Source of the DNA: Calothrix membranacea FACHB-236
GTDB taxonomy: Bacteria; Cyanobacteriota; Cyanobacteriia; Cyanobacteriales; Nostocaceae
DNA length: 39,743 bases
Direction of reading: 5' to 3'
Assembly: GCF_014696315.1 (NCBI RefSeq)
Contig: NZ_JACJPX010000076.1
Coordinates: 1-39,743 of the forward strand
A program made the position numbers and the translations under genes. The stretch's first letter is position 1. Each line of letters begins with the position of its first letter. The notes beneath the pieces are model-generated. The model made no database searches. It saw only the letters and a program-made list of their open reading frames with translations, and was not told the DNA's origin. Shown one piece after another: positions 8,061 through 15,546 of this stretch.

Positions 8061-9029
8061 TTAAGTCCAAGCACGGTAGAAGGTGCTGTCTTGCCAAATT
8101 TGGGCTGTGCGTTTTTCAATAGCTGCTAGTTGTTTATTGCTCAGTTGCTCAAAAGCACGAGCCACCTTGACATTTTCTTCCAATTGCCTCACATCATCTA
8201 CGGAAATCACGCAACAATTTACACCAGGCTGGGATAGAGCATAACCCATTGCTTGCTGCATTCCTGTCAAAGCATCTGCTTGGAACAACTTACCGTAAGC
8301 TGGCACTTTCATTGCGATGACACCTACATTTTTTTGCTGTGCTAATGGCAGCACCACAGGGAAGTAAGGTCGCGGATGGTGTTTGTCTGCTGCATTTACC
8401 GGAATCAAAGCTGTATGGAAGGAGTAGCGATGCATAGCTTCAACCATTACATCTGGTTCGTGGTGTCCTGTAAGACCAACAAACCTGACAATTTTTTGCT
8501 CTTGAGCTTCTTCTAAAGCTTTAATTGCACCATTTGTGCCAAAGATTTTTTCCACATGTTCGGGTAAGGCAACGCTATGCAACTGCCATAAGTCTAGATA
8601 ATCTGTCTTGAGACGTTTAAGAGAACGTTCTAATTGTCGCCATACCCCATCCCTATCTTTTTCATAAGTCTTACTAGCTAAAAATATTTTTGGGCGGTAG
8701 GATGGCAGCACTTTCCCCAAATAAGTTTCATTCGGCCCATAGCTAGCAGCCGTGTCAAAATAACGAATACCAAGTTCAACTGCTCTTTCAATAATTGCTA
8801 AAGCGTCAGCTTCTCTATCTCTTTTATCGAGTGGTGTTTGTTTACCCGCGCCTCCCAAGCCAAAGATAGGAACTTTGACACCTGTACGTCCCAGCATTCT
8901 TTCTGGCATTGCTGTTGGTGATTGAGCAGCATTGGAAATTTGCTTTTGCACGGTATGTGCTGCTACAACACTGCTAGCTACAGCCACGCTGGTAATTAAA
9001 AAATTACGCCTTGTTCTTTTTTCTAACAT
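8061..9029 (-). CDS. aldo/keto reductase with a twin-arginine signal
   Basis: A 322-aa protein. Residues 5-30 form a Tat signal (RTRRNFLITS, then a hydrophobic run), predicting export in folded form. From residue 43 on it is an aldo/keto reductase barrel with the full catalytic tetrad visible: D92 (RYFDTAASYG), Y97, K120 (LASKTYEKD) and H151 (LWQLHSV). The opening LGRTGVKVPIFGLGGAG is the usual first strand. The enzyme would reduce a carbonyl with NADPH; the substrate is unknown. Tat-exported members of this family are common in cyanobacteria. No convincing Shine-Dalgarno lies upstream. Confidence 0.85.
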   Translation of the reverse strand: MLEKRTRRNFLITSVAVASSVVAAHTVQKQISNAAQSPTAMPERMLGRTGVKVPIFGLGGAGKQTPLDKRDREADALAIIERAVELGIRYFDTAASYGPNETYLGKVLPSYRPKIFLASKTYEKDRDGVWRQLERSLKRLKTDYLDLWQLHSVALPEHVEKIFGTNGAIKALEEAQEQKIVRFVGLTGHHEPDVMVEAMHRYSFHTALIPVNAADKHHPRPYFPVVLPLAQQKNVGVIAMKVPAYGKLFQADALTGMQQAMGYALSQPGVNCCVISVDDVRQLEENVKVARAFEQLSNKQLAAIEKRTAQIWQDSTFYRAWT

Positions 9030-9153
9030 ATTTGATCGTAAATTATCTACTTAAAGTAATTTGTAGATTGACAATCTCTAAAATGTTTGCCGATTAACAA
9101 ATTATGTTGAGGTATTTATTATTATTATTCGTAAGTCAAACTTGATGCATCTA

Positions 9154-9187
9154 AATATACTATTATTTATATAAATAATAGTATATT
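9154..9187. repeat. perfect 34-bp A/T palindrome
   Basis: The two 17-base halves are exact reverse complements, giving a stem with no loop and almost no G/C. Short outer arms (TGATGC near 9144, GCATCA near 9195) extend the dyad after a mismatch. It lies in the 355-base gap between the aldo/keto reductase start and the ATPase stop. The rest of that gap shows no gene. Confidence 0.85.
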
Positions 9188-9384
9188 GCTTCAAGCATCA
9201 GGGTAATCTTACTAAGTTTGTATAATTTTAGCTTGACAAATTAAATAAGATAAGAAGCAGCAATTTCCTCAATCAACAATCAATCAGCCTAGCCAACAGG
9301 GAACATCCCTAACTTCAAGTTCATATGCCTTAAGCCCTTTGGATTTGCCTAAAATTTTCATTATGTGAACAGCCCTCCCATTAA

Positions 9385-10887
9385 TTAAGCATCAAAAGAA
9401 ATCGGCTTACCGTTGAAATGGTTGTAAATATCCTCTGGGTTAAACCAGCTTGGCAGTGTACGCTCTGCATCTTTTAATTCCTCGCCGTTATCATCAAGCA
9501 AACCACGAATAATCTTGACTCTGGACAGTGGGGTTTTACCATTAGCTGAGAATTTTTGAATAAGGATTGTACCCGCCTCTCTCATTGCTTGTGTCTTTTC
9601 TGGATAGCTGGAATTAGTGTCATTGTGAGTAATACCAGTCACATAAACCTTTGCTTTTCTAGTGTCTGTCAAATGCAGTTTGTAAAACTTTTCTGCTGGT
9701 TCGCCAATCAATGATTTCAGGTTAGTGTACTCATCAATAATAACTTTTTCAGGCGTTATAGTTGCAGGTTGCTCTAGGTCATTTTTACCTTTAATTCTTA
9801 ATAGCCAATGCTCACAGAGAGTATCAAGTGCAGTGCTTATATCTGGCTCTGACTCGGCAATGTTTTGAGTATCAAGATATCGCCATGCTTTAGAGTTATC
9901 CCCAGTCGCGTGACGGTCAATTAAGTAGTAGATAGGAATCCCTAAACAATGCTTTCTTACAAGAGCTATAGCTGCACTCGTGTAAGTTTTACCTGACCCC
10001 TGACGACCGATTAACCACAGGGGGGTTAGGTTGTCGATAATCTTCCATAACCAGCCGTCCTCATGAGCTTTGAGGGCTTGTATGAGTTCAGTTGCTCGTT
10101 GCTGGTCAACAGATTGATTGCTGTTACTGTCTGTACTCACATCCTTAGTTTTGCCTTCAATCTTGCTGCGTTCCTGTTCAGCTTTAGCTTTATCTCGGAG
10201 ATTTTCAGCAACGGTTTTATCAGCTACTGAGTCAGCAACTGTAAACTGTTTTTTAGTATTATTAAATTGCAAATTTTCAAGTTCTGCTTGTCGTTGGTAT
10301 TGCGTCCGTAACTCATCAAGTGAGATATAACCTTCTTCGACTAATTGATTGTCAGCGCGTCTGTCTATATCTTTTTTATGCTTGTCCTTAATACGCTCTG
10401 ATTCATGTGACTGTAAATCGCGCTCAGTCCGAGTAACTAAGCCTTGGCGTTTAATGGTTGTCTTAAAATCTTCTAGGCGTTGAAAGCTTTCGGAGTTGTC
10501 AATCTCATCTTTTGCAGCCCAGCAGTAATAACCCATCCAGACTAGAGCAGGTGCAGTTAAAAGCCATAAGCTAGTGTTAGCCGATGGCGCTAAATCTTTA
10601 ACAATAAAAGCATCTTCTGGAAGTGACACTAGCTCATTAAACTGTCGTGAGTTCCATACTTCTGTTAGTAATCTGTACTTAAAACGACAGTATTTATTAT
10701 CGAGTGCTGATTGTGACTGTGCGGGGTCATCATAATGCTTCATTGGGCGATTGTTAGCTGTTAGCGGACAAAATCGCACTTCAGTAAATTGATAAGGGCG
10801 CGGTGTTTGTCCATAGTAGTAGGCACTTGCAAGCCCTAAAAATACACCAATGAAAGCACCGATTTTTAACAATAATTGAGCTTTCAT
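9385..10887 (-). CDS. membrane-anchored P-loop ATPase of a plasmid operon (FtsK/HerA-like?)
   Basis: A 500-aa protein with two membrane spans (about residues 5-25 and 106-124), then a long charged, helical, coiled-coil-like region (130-260) and a C-terminal P-loop ATPase domain. Walker A is GRQGSGKT at 294-301; Walker B is KVIIDEY at 381-387. Two N-terminal spans followed by a cytoplasmic ATPase resemble coupling or pumping proteins of DNA transfer (VirD4/FtsK/HerA), and inovirus Zot-type ATPases are another possibility. No family was recognised with certainty. Its start overlaps the stop of the preceding membrane-protein gene by four bases (ATGA), so the two are co-translated and probably work together. 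Confidence 0.55.
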   Translation of the reverse strand: MKAQLLLKIGAFIGVFLGLASAYYYGQTPRPYQFTEVRFCPLTANNRPMKHYDDPAQSQSALDNKYCRFKYRLLTEVWNSRQFNELVSLPEDAFIVKDLAPSANTSLWLLTAPALVWMGYYCWAAKDEIDNSESFQRLEDFKTTIKRQGLVTRTERDLQSHESERIKDKHKKDIDRRADNQLVEEGYISLDELRTQYQRQAELENLQFNNTKKQFTVADSVADKTVAENLRDKAKAEQERSKIEGKTKDVSTDSNSNQSVDQQRATELIQALKAHEDGWLWKIIDNLTPLWLIGRQGSGKTYTSAAIALVRKHCLGIPIYYLIDRHATGDNSKAWRYLDTQNIAESEPDISTALDTLCEHWLLRIKGKNDLEQPATITPEKVIIDEYTNLKSLIGEPAEKFYKLHLTDTRKAKVYVTGITHNDTNSSYPEKTQAMREAGTILIQKFSANGKTPLSRVKIIRGLLDDNGEELKDAERTLPSWFNPEDIYNHFNGKPISFDA

Positions 10888-11459
10888 TTTTTGCTAATTG
10901 CATAAACAACGCCGCCAGCTACTAATGCACCGACTACAAAAACAATAGTTTTGTCATCTGCTGGCAGACGGTTAAAGTCTTTTACAGTTGCTTTGATATT
11001 CTCGTAAGTCTGATGTGAACTTTGTAATGTGCCGTAGAAATCGCCTACAGCAGTCCACAAAATAAAGCATCCAAATATAGTTTGAAATATAAATTTGATA
11101 GCCTTGTCCATGTCCGTAAAAACCCATCCTTCAGGAGATTTATTTACGGAGAACTCTAATAAATCACGATTAACTATTTGATTAATTCCCAACACAATAG
11201 CAACCGCAGGCAGTAGCCCAGCCGAGCCTGTAGCTATTACTAAATACTTAGCCAAGCAATAGGAAGTAACACCCCAGCCACAGGACTCAATTCCTTTGAG
11301 AACAGCGCGACTGCGATTAAGCTTTTCAATTTCCTTGGCTTTGAATCTTCTAATAGCTTCTTGTTCATCCTGGGTAAATGCAGTGTCAGGAAAGTTTTGA
11401 TAGTCAAGTGATTGTTCGGTGTCTCCGTCTTGCAGTGAGGTGTCCAGTTCATCTAACAT
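10884..11459 (-). CDS. unknown membrane protein coupled to the P-loop ATPase
   Basis: A 191-aa protein not recognised as any family. The first 70 residues are soluble and charged. Three hydrophobic segments follow at about 72-96 (YLVIATGSAGLLPAVAIVLG), 124-143 (FIFQTIFGCFILWTAVG) and 171-189 (TIVFVVGALVAGGVVYAIS). The last ends right before a basic KK tail. It overlaps the downstream ATPase gene by four bases. A membrane partner or channel-like subunit for that ATPase is a reasonable guess from the coupling only. Confidence 0.55.
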   Translation of the reverse strand: MLDELDTSLQDGDTEQSLDYQNFPDTAFTQDEQEAIRRFKAKEIEKLNRSRAVLKGIESCGWGVTSYCLAKYLVIATGSAGLLPAVAIVLGINQIVNRDLLEFSVNKSPEGWVFTDMDKAIKFIFQTIFGCFILWTAVGDFYGTLQSSHQTYENIKATVKDFNRLPADDKTIVFVVGALVAGGVVYAISKK

Positions 11460-11483
11460 TGTTCTTACGGTTAATATTGATTT

Positions 11484-11511
11484 CCCCTACTAAGCGCTAA
11501 TTTAGTAGGGG
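11484..11511. terminator. 10-bp stem-loop between two operon genes
   Basis: CCCCTACTAA (11484-11493) pairs perfectly with TTAGTAGGGG (11502-11511) around an 8-base loop. It sits in the 67-base gap between two minus-strand genes. No T tract follows on the minus strand, so it may be an attenuator, a processing site or a protein-binding dyad instead of a full terminator. Confidence 0.45.
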
Positions 11512-11526
11512 ATTTTGCTATTTGAA

Positions 11527-12174
11527 TTAATCAAAAATTGTAGAAACAGCCGTGCGGAACGCTTGGACTAGTTTGTTAGTCGTGAATGACTTACGAGGCA
11601 CTAAATCAAGGTCTGCGCTTTCGCCGTATGTTAGTAGGTGTTTGGCTTTCTCCATCTCATAAGCCCTGTCAGCGTCTAATTGTGCCTTTACGGGTCGGGC
11701 TAACTGCGATTTAGAAGCCCCTAGATGGTCAACTTGGCTCATGTGGTAGTCGATGTAGGCTTTGAGCTTAATCAGGTCAATGCTTTCTCTGTAACGCTGA
11801 TTTTCTAGCGTGCGATCGCTTGCCAGTTTCAATCCAATTTCTGAGCGTTCGTGACCATACTTGAGATTGGCTACCGTTAAATCAGCACTGGCTTTGTCAA
11901 TGGCAATACCAGACGCGCCAGCTTGCTTATAAATTTCAGCTAGTCCTTTGTTGTACTCCTCAGTACCCTTGATGAATGCACTGAGGTTATCTGTGATGTA
12001 GGGCATGATGGTTAAAATGCGATCGCCCTCATTACCCATTTCCCCCACTTTAGCCAGCGCTGCATCATCACCATTAATACAGCCCATGATTAAGCTATCA
12101 GCGATCCCCAGCTTTTGTGCCCTTGCTGTGAGCTTTTTACCGTGCTTGCCGACCATATTCTTGATGTGCTTCAC
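11527..12174 (-). CDS. unknown helical protein of the minus-strand operon
   Basis: Starting at GTG 12174 gives a 215-aa protein (VKHIKNMVGKHGKKL...). This start has AGGAG eight bases upstream. An in-frame TTG at 12222 would add 16 residues but lacks a ribosome site. The protein is mostly helical and rich in K/D/E/A, with no membrane span and no recognisable motif. It may be a structural or DNA-associated protein of the same system as the neighbouring genes. Its 5' end overlaps a small hydrophobic frame. Confidence 0.5.
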   Translation of the reverse strand: MKHIKNMVGKHGKKLTARAQKLGIADSLIMGCINGDDAALAKVGEMGNEGDRILTIMPYITDNLSAFIKGTEEYNKGLAEIYKQAGASGIAIDKASADLTVANLKYGHERSEIGLKLASDRTLENQRYRESIDLIKLKAYIDYHMSQVDHLGASKSQLARPVKAQLDADRAYEMEKAKHLLTYGESADLDLVPRKSFTTNKLVQAFRTAVSTIFD

Positions 12175-12343
12175 GTTTGTAACTCCTGTATGAGCAACAT
12201 TCTTTAACAAACCATTGAGCAAGGGGAGCCGCCAGCGCGATGATCAACGGTATCCCCACCAGCCCAATCAACAAATGCCTGTAAGTGAGCGAGCCTGTCT
12301 GCTTAATCGATGATGCCGGCGAAAGATAACGCGAGGTCTGCAA
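12137..12343 (-). CDS. possible small single-span membrane protein
   Basis: A frame bridges the gap between two operon genes and overlaps both. Its core is LLIGLVGIPLIIALAAPLAQ, a clean membrane helix, with a basic tail (YRSYKREAHQEYGRQAR). The longest version starts at TTG 12343. A TTG at 12274 just before the helix would give about 45 residues. Start codons and ribosome sites are poor, so this is only a candidate; it would fit as a small membrane partner in a set that already has two membrane proteins. Confidence 0.3.
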   Translation of the reverse strand: MQTSRYLSPASSIKQTGSLTYRHLLIGLVGIPLIIALAAPLAQWFVKECCSYRSYKREAHQEYGRQAR

Positions 12344-12953
12344 ACTGGCTTTTGTAGTCCAGGGCGGTGGCCTCCATCGCTTGTTTAATCTGTATCAGTT
12401 CGCTACCTGCTGCATCGTCCATCTCCGCCAGCGTTCGCCTGATTTCGTCAGCTTTGCGCCGGATTTTCGCTACTTCCTGATTCTTAAATTCCTTTGCGAA
12501 GTGGACAAGCGCGTTAAAAATCGCCTCATTTAAATCTTTTCTGGATGCAAAGGTAGAAGCGATGGACACTGTAATCTGTTTCACATCCGCCGCTTTTAAC
12601 TCAATCCCCGCACCTTCGGCAATTTCTGTCACCAGTGCTTGTTTTTGTTGCTCACTCAGCACAATCTGGTTCTCTGATTCTGCAACTGCAAGCTGAGTCT
12701 TATCAGGCTCAGGCTGTGCATCTTCTGTACTAGTTAAAAATGTTTCTTCAACAGGTTCATCAATTACTGATAATCGACCGACTGCTTTTTCTTTGAGATA
12801 TTCAACAGCTTGGCTCAATTGGTCTTTGCTGGGATTATCAAGGTCATCACACTCGGAGGCGATCGCCGCTTCTGTGTAATCGTCCTTGGTGAATCCTTGA
12901 TAACCTTGCTTGTATAAACGAGTACGCACATTGTTGGTGAACTTGTTAGACAT
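12303..12953 (-). CDS. unknown acidic helical protein of the minus-strand operon
   Basis: A 216-aa protein, not recognised. Residues 1-60 contain a small helical region (TRLYKQGYQGFTKDDYTEAA), then an acidic low-complexity linker (about 62-100), then a long helical C-terminal half (100-216) likely to form a coiled coil. There is no membrane span or catalytic motif. It starts 12 bases after the end of the 169-aa gene, pointing to one operon. ATG 12953 begins MSNKFTNNVRT. Confidence 0.5.
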   Translation of the reverse strand: MSNKFTNNVRTRLYKQGYQGFTKDDYTEAAIASECDDLDNPSKDQLSQAVEYLKEKAVGRLSVIDEPVEETFLTSTEDAQPEPDKTQLAVAESENQIVLSEQQKQALVTEIAEGAGIELKAADVKQITVSIASTFASRKDLNEAIFNALVHFAKEFKNQEVAKIRRKADEIRRTLAEMDDAAGSELIQIKQAMEATALDYKSQFADLALSFAGIID

Positions 12954-12965
12954 GATGATTACTCT

Positions 12966-13475
12966 TTATTTGGCTAGTACTAAAACTTCAGGGATAGCGG
13001 ATTTCATCGGCTGTGATCGCCTGTTGATTGCCCACTTAGCAGCAACAAACCCAACCAGCGCTAAATCCTTGCTGTGGTAAGTATGAAAGGCGTTAAAAGA
13101 TAGTCCCGCTTGACTAAACCAGTAGTAACGAGTGCTGCGCGGTACGTCGTCAAGGTTGATTTTTAGATAATCTGCCAGCGCCACTAAAAAGCCCTTGCCG
13201 TTATAACTAGCGTCTAACTCATAGAAATGCTTAAAAACTTGCCAGCGCTCATTAAATCCTTTACTAGCAGGAGTTAGCGCCCCGTAGCGCCGCCTTAGCC
13301 CTGCAAACATCTCAACTATTTCTTGAGCGTTCCCTGACTCCACATTTAAGCTAAAACGCTGTTTGAGAAAAGCTACTACTCGATACCAAGTGATATCTGA
13401 AACTTGTTTTCCCATCTTCCGCTCATAAATCTGTTTCAGCTGGCGATACTTAGCTGAATACACTTTTGTTGGCAC
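12966..13475 (-). CDS. unknown 169-aa protein, first gene after the tandem repeats
   Basis: The start is a GTG at 13475 with GGAGG just upstream (an ATG two bases earlier is in the wrong frame). The basic N-terminal third (YSAKYRQLKQIYERKMGKQVSDITWYRVVAFLKQ) and its mix of short helices look like a DNA-binding or adaptor protein, but no family was recognised. It leads a closely spaced set running down to the P-loop ATPase. Two 31-bp tandem repeats lie upstream and may bind a regulator. Confidence 0.5.
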   Translation of the reverse strand: MPTKVYSAKYRQLKQIYERKMGKQVSDITWYRVVAFLKQRFSLNVESGNAQEIVEMFAGLRRRYGALTPASKGFNERWQVFKHFYELDASYNGKGFLVALADYLKINLDDVPRSTRYYWFSQAGLSFNAFHTYHSKDLALVGFVAAKWAINRRSQPMKSAIPEVLVLAK

Positions 13476-13534
13476 ATGACCTCCGAACTATTAATTAAGT
13501 TGGTCAAAAATTAACTAGACATCCGGTTATGCCA

Positions 13535-13596
13535 AGGTATTTGATATAGCCCTGAGTCTGATTCCAGGTATTTGATATAGTTCTGAGTCTGACGGC
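13535..13596. promoter_or_regulatory. two 31-bp tandem repeats upstream of the minus-strand operon
   Basis: The core GGTATTTGATATAG is followed by YYCTGAGTCTGA. It occurs at 13536 and again at 13567, exactly 31 bp apart. The copies lie 60-120 bases upstream of GTG 13475. Position and near-identity suggest operator or activator sites. The rest of 13476-13737 shows no gene. Confidence 0.5.
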
Positions 13597-13737
13597 TATC
13601 AATAACCTTGGATTTTTAAAATTGGACGACCTTTCAAAACTAAGATTTGTCGCAAATAACCATGCAATAACAGGACGTTTCAGATTTTGCGACTTACTGA
13701 CACTTTCTCATTCGCCCCCGAATTGTCTTTGCGTTGC

Positions 13738-13950
13738 TCAATGGGAGTGTAGTAGTTCGCCCACTGCTTGGATTGCATCGGCTAGTGTTACATCTGGAGA
13801 GTATTCCAGTTGCTTGAATTCGGCTGAATCTCGAATTTCTTTGAGCCAACGTGCTATTGCTTCTAACCTTCTTGTTTGATTTTGATTAAGCATTACTTTC
13901 TCAACAGTTAGTTCGTTGATTGCTTCTATCGGTGGTGGATTGTTCATCAA
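13738..13950 (-). CDS. small unknown protein (70 aa)
   Basis: A 70-aa soluble, helical protein (core LNQNQTRRLEAIARWLKEIRDSAEFKQLEYSP). It overlaps the end of the 96-aa gene upstream by 50 bases in another frame, so translational coupling is likely if both are real. No family was recognised. A frameshift that split one longer protein into two is the alternative, but the two N- and C-terminal halves do not obviously continue each other. Confidence 0.4.
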   Translation of the reverse strand: MMNNPPPIEAINELTVEKVMLNQNQTRRLEAIARWLKEIRDSAEFKQLEYSPDVTLADAIQAVGELLHSH

Positions 13951-14191
13951 AAGTAATATCTGCTGCTGGTGCAGATATTGGCGTAACTACTTTGGACACT
14001 GATTTTGCTAAAGGAGCGCATTCATCAACATCAAAGGCTGGCAAAACTTCCCAAGTAGCTTCCAAATGCCTACCGTACCTAGAAAACATCACGTTAATTA
14101 GCTCTGTTAAACTTGCTAATTTTGTAGTTTTCAAAAGATGTTCGCCCATTTCTAGGGCTGCGCCCCTAATCACAACTCGCGCTTGAGTCAT
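13901..14191 (-). CDS. small unknown protein (96 aa), possibly RHH-like
   Basis: A 96-aa protein beginning MTQARVVIRGAALEMGEHLLKTTKLASLTELINVMFSR. A beta strand (RVVIRGAAL) followed by two helices is reminiscent of a ribbon-helix-helix fold, though no family match is claimed. The C-terminal third is low-complexity and polar. It is divergent from the plus-strand genes that begin at 14412, so the 220-base gap between them probably holds two promoters. Confidence 0.4.
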   Translation of the reverse strand: MTQARVVIRGAALEMGEHLLKTTKLASLTELINVMFSRYGRHLEATWEVLPAFDVDECAPLAKSVSKVVTPISAPAADITFDEQSTTDRSNQRTNC

Positions 14192-14411
14192 ATTTTGGAG
14201 TCCTTAAGAATCACTGAAATCTTTTGCAGACATAACTGTGAGCATGGTTGCAATCAGATGCCCATGCCAAAAAACAAGATTCGACGCATTTGGGTTGTTT
14301 TTGATTCTTCTAAAAAATTTGCAGACTTTCTGCGTCCTATAAGTTACTATAGCACTATGTCGCGATGTCGCAACATTGCTACAAATGAATTTTAAAAAGG
14401 AGCATGGAATA

Positions 14412-14627
14412 ATGGAGCAGGAGTTGCTACATCAGCACATTGCTACTGTGACAGATAAGAAAAAAGATCCTAACTACGGCTTGGTAAGGGGGTTGGTACC
14501 ACAAGACCTACTCAAAAGATTCAAAATTTATTGCGTAGAGAATGGTGTCGATAACAGTCAGGGGTTGGAGAACCTATTACGCGAGTATTTCGAGTTGAAA
14601 GACCAAGAAGGCAAGGAGAGTAAATGA
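14412..14627 (+). CDS. small RHH/CopG-like regulator
   Basis: ATG 14412 has AAAAAGGAG 8-10 bases upstream and gives a 71-aa protein; an earlier in-frame start at 14376 lacks such a site. The core YGLVRGLVPQDLLKRFKIYCVENGVDNSQGLENLLREYFE shows the strand-helix-helix order of ribbon-helix-helix proteins. The stop overlaps the start of the GIY-YIG gene (ATGA), so the small protein likely regulates or accompanies the nuclease. Confidence 0.55.
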   Translation: MEQELLHQHIATVTDKKKDPNYGLVRGLVPQDLLKRFKIYCVENGVDNSQGLENLLREYFELKDQEGKESK

Positions 14628-15145
14628 ACACTGGCATCGACCCGCTTTTACTGCCTTCATTGCCTTTAAATGAGCGATCGCGCTTGCCAAAATGTTCAGC
14701 TATCTACTTTGTGATGCAGAACGAGGATGTTCTATATATTGGTAAGACCATAAACCTTGCCCAAAGGCTAACTGCACACAACAGGTACAAGCAGTTCACA
14801 AGATTGGGTAGTGAGATTTGCATTGCATGGCTGGAATGTAACGACATAAAACTGTTAGGACAAATTGAAGATGCGCTAATCGCCCATTTCAAGCCTCTGC
14901 TTAATGGAACGAATAATCCTGATGCAAGTAAAAGAGTTAATTTAACCATTCCTGATGTAGTTTACGAAGATTTAGAAGCTTGGGCTGAGTATCAAGGTCG
15001 CCCAACAGCAAACCTTGCTGCTTACTTGGTCGAATCTGCAATCAGAGAAGCAAAAGAAAAAGGAGAGTTTCGCACATTGGAGAAAAGTAATAAAGAAAGT
15101 CAAACCGAAACCTCATCATCCAACAAAGATAAGAAAGACAAATGA
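14624..15145 (+). CDS. GIY-YIG nuclease fused to a ribbon-helix-helix domain
   Basis: A 173-aa protein in two parts. Residues 25-96 are a GIY-YIG nuclease: AIYFV (26-30) and YIGKT (38-42) for the name motif, R48 in the LAQRLTAH helix, metal ligand E82 (GQIEDALIAHFKP) and the final N94. Residues 104-145 (VNLTIPDVVYEDLEAWAEYQGRP then NLAAYLVESAI) form an RHH DNA-binding domain. A charged tail ends the protein. It would cut DNA at sites chosen by the RHH part; homing-like or plasmid-maintenance roles are possible. It is translationally coupled to the RHH gene before it and 48 bases ahead of another RHH gene. Confidence 0.8.
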   Translation: MNTGIDPLLLPSLPLNERSRLPKCSAIYFVMQNEDVLYIGKTINLAQRLTAHNRYKQFTRLGSEICIAWLECNDIKLLGQIEDALIAHFKPLLNGTNNPDASKRVNLTIPDVVYEDLEAWAEYQGRPTANLAAYLVESAIREAKEKGEFRTLEKSNKESQTETSSSNKDKKDK

Positions 15146-15193
15146 GCGCACTTTTACCCCAATGACTGGTATTACCTTCAAAGGGATAATCAA

Positions 15194-15403
15194 GTGGATA
15201 TCTATTGTGGTGAAAATGTCGTGGCAGAAGAAACACAAGAAAAACAGGTGACTTACAAAATGTTTTTCCCTGAATCTCTAAGAGCAAGATTTAAGTCAAT
15301 ATGCGCTCTAAAGGGTGTCAGCATGAACGAGGTTTTAGTTCAGTTGGTACAGAACTGGGTAGAAGAGAACGAAAACGCCTCATCTGCTAAGAAAAACAAA
15401 TGA
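15194..15403 (+). CDS. small RHH protein
   Basis: GTG 15194 has AAAGGG about eight bases upstream; a GTG at 15221 is the alternative. The 69-aa protein has a ribbon-helix-helix core, TYKMFFPESLRARFKSICAL followed by KGVSMNEVLVQLVQNWVEEN. The same pattern is seen in the 50-aa protein at 35816. Such proteins act as copy-number, partition or antitoxin regulators. It is third in a small cluster with the RHH and GIY-YIG genes and lies upstream of the replication module. Confidence 0.7.
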   Translation: MDIYCGENVVAEETQEKQVTYKMFFPESLRARFKSICALKGVSMNEVLVQLVQNWVEENENASSAKKNK

Positions 15404-15546
15404 GGACAAATTTATATCACTTAAATTGACCTCTTACTGCCATTAGTGCCATCAAATGGCGGTTAACTGATATATCAATCAGACAATCCGCCTGCTGTTG
15501 CCCATGCAGCCCTAGCAGCTAAATTCCATTCGATGAGAGTTGTTTT

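Noticed and set aside
12005-12193. 62-aa hydrophobic plus-strand frame
   Set aside because: Antisense shadow of the minus-strand operon gene at 11527-12174; its hydrophobicity comes from the complementary codons.
14183-14395. 70-aa plus-strand frame in the divergent gap
   Set aside because: Composition is unlike a protein domain and it occupies the region expected to hold promoters for the genes at 14191 (minus) and 14412 (plus).
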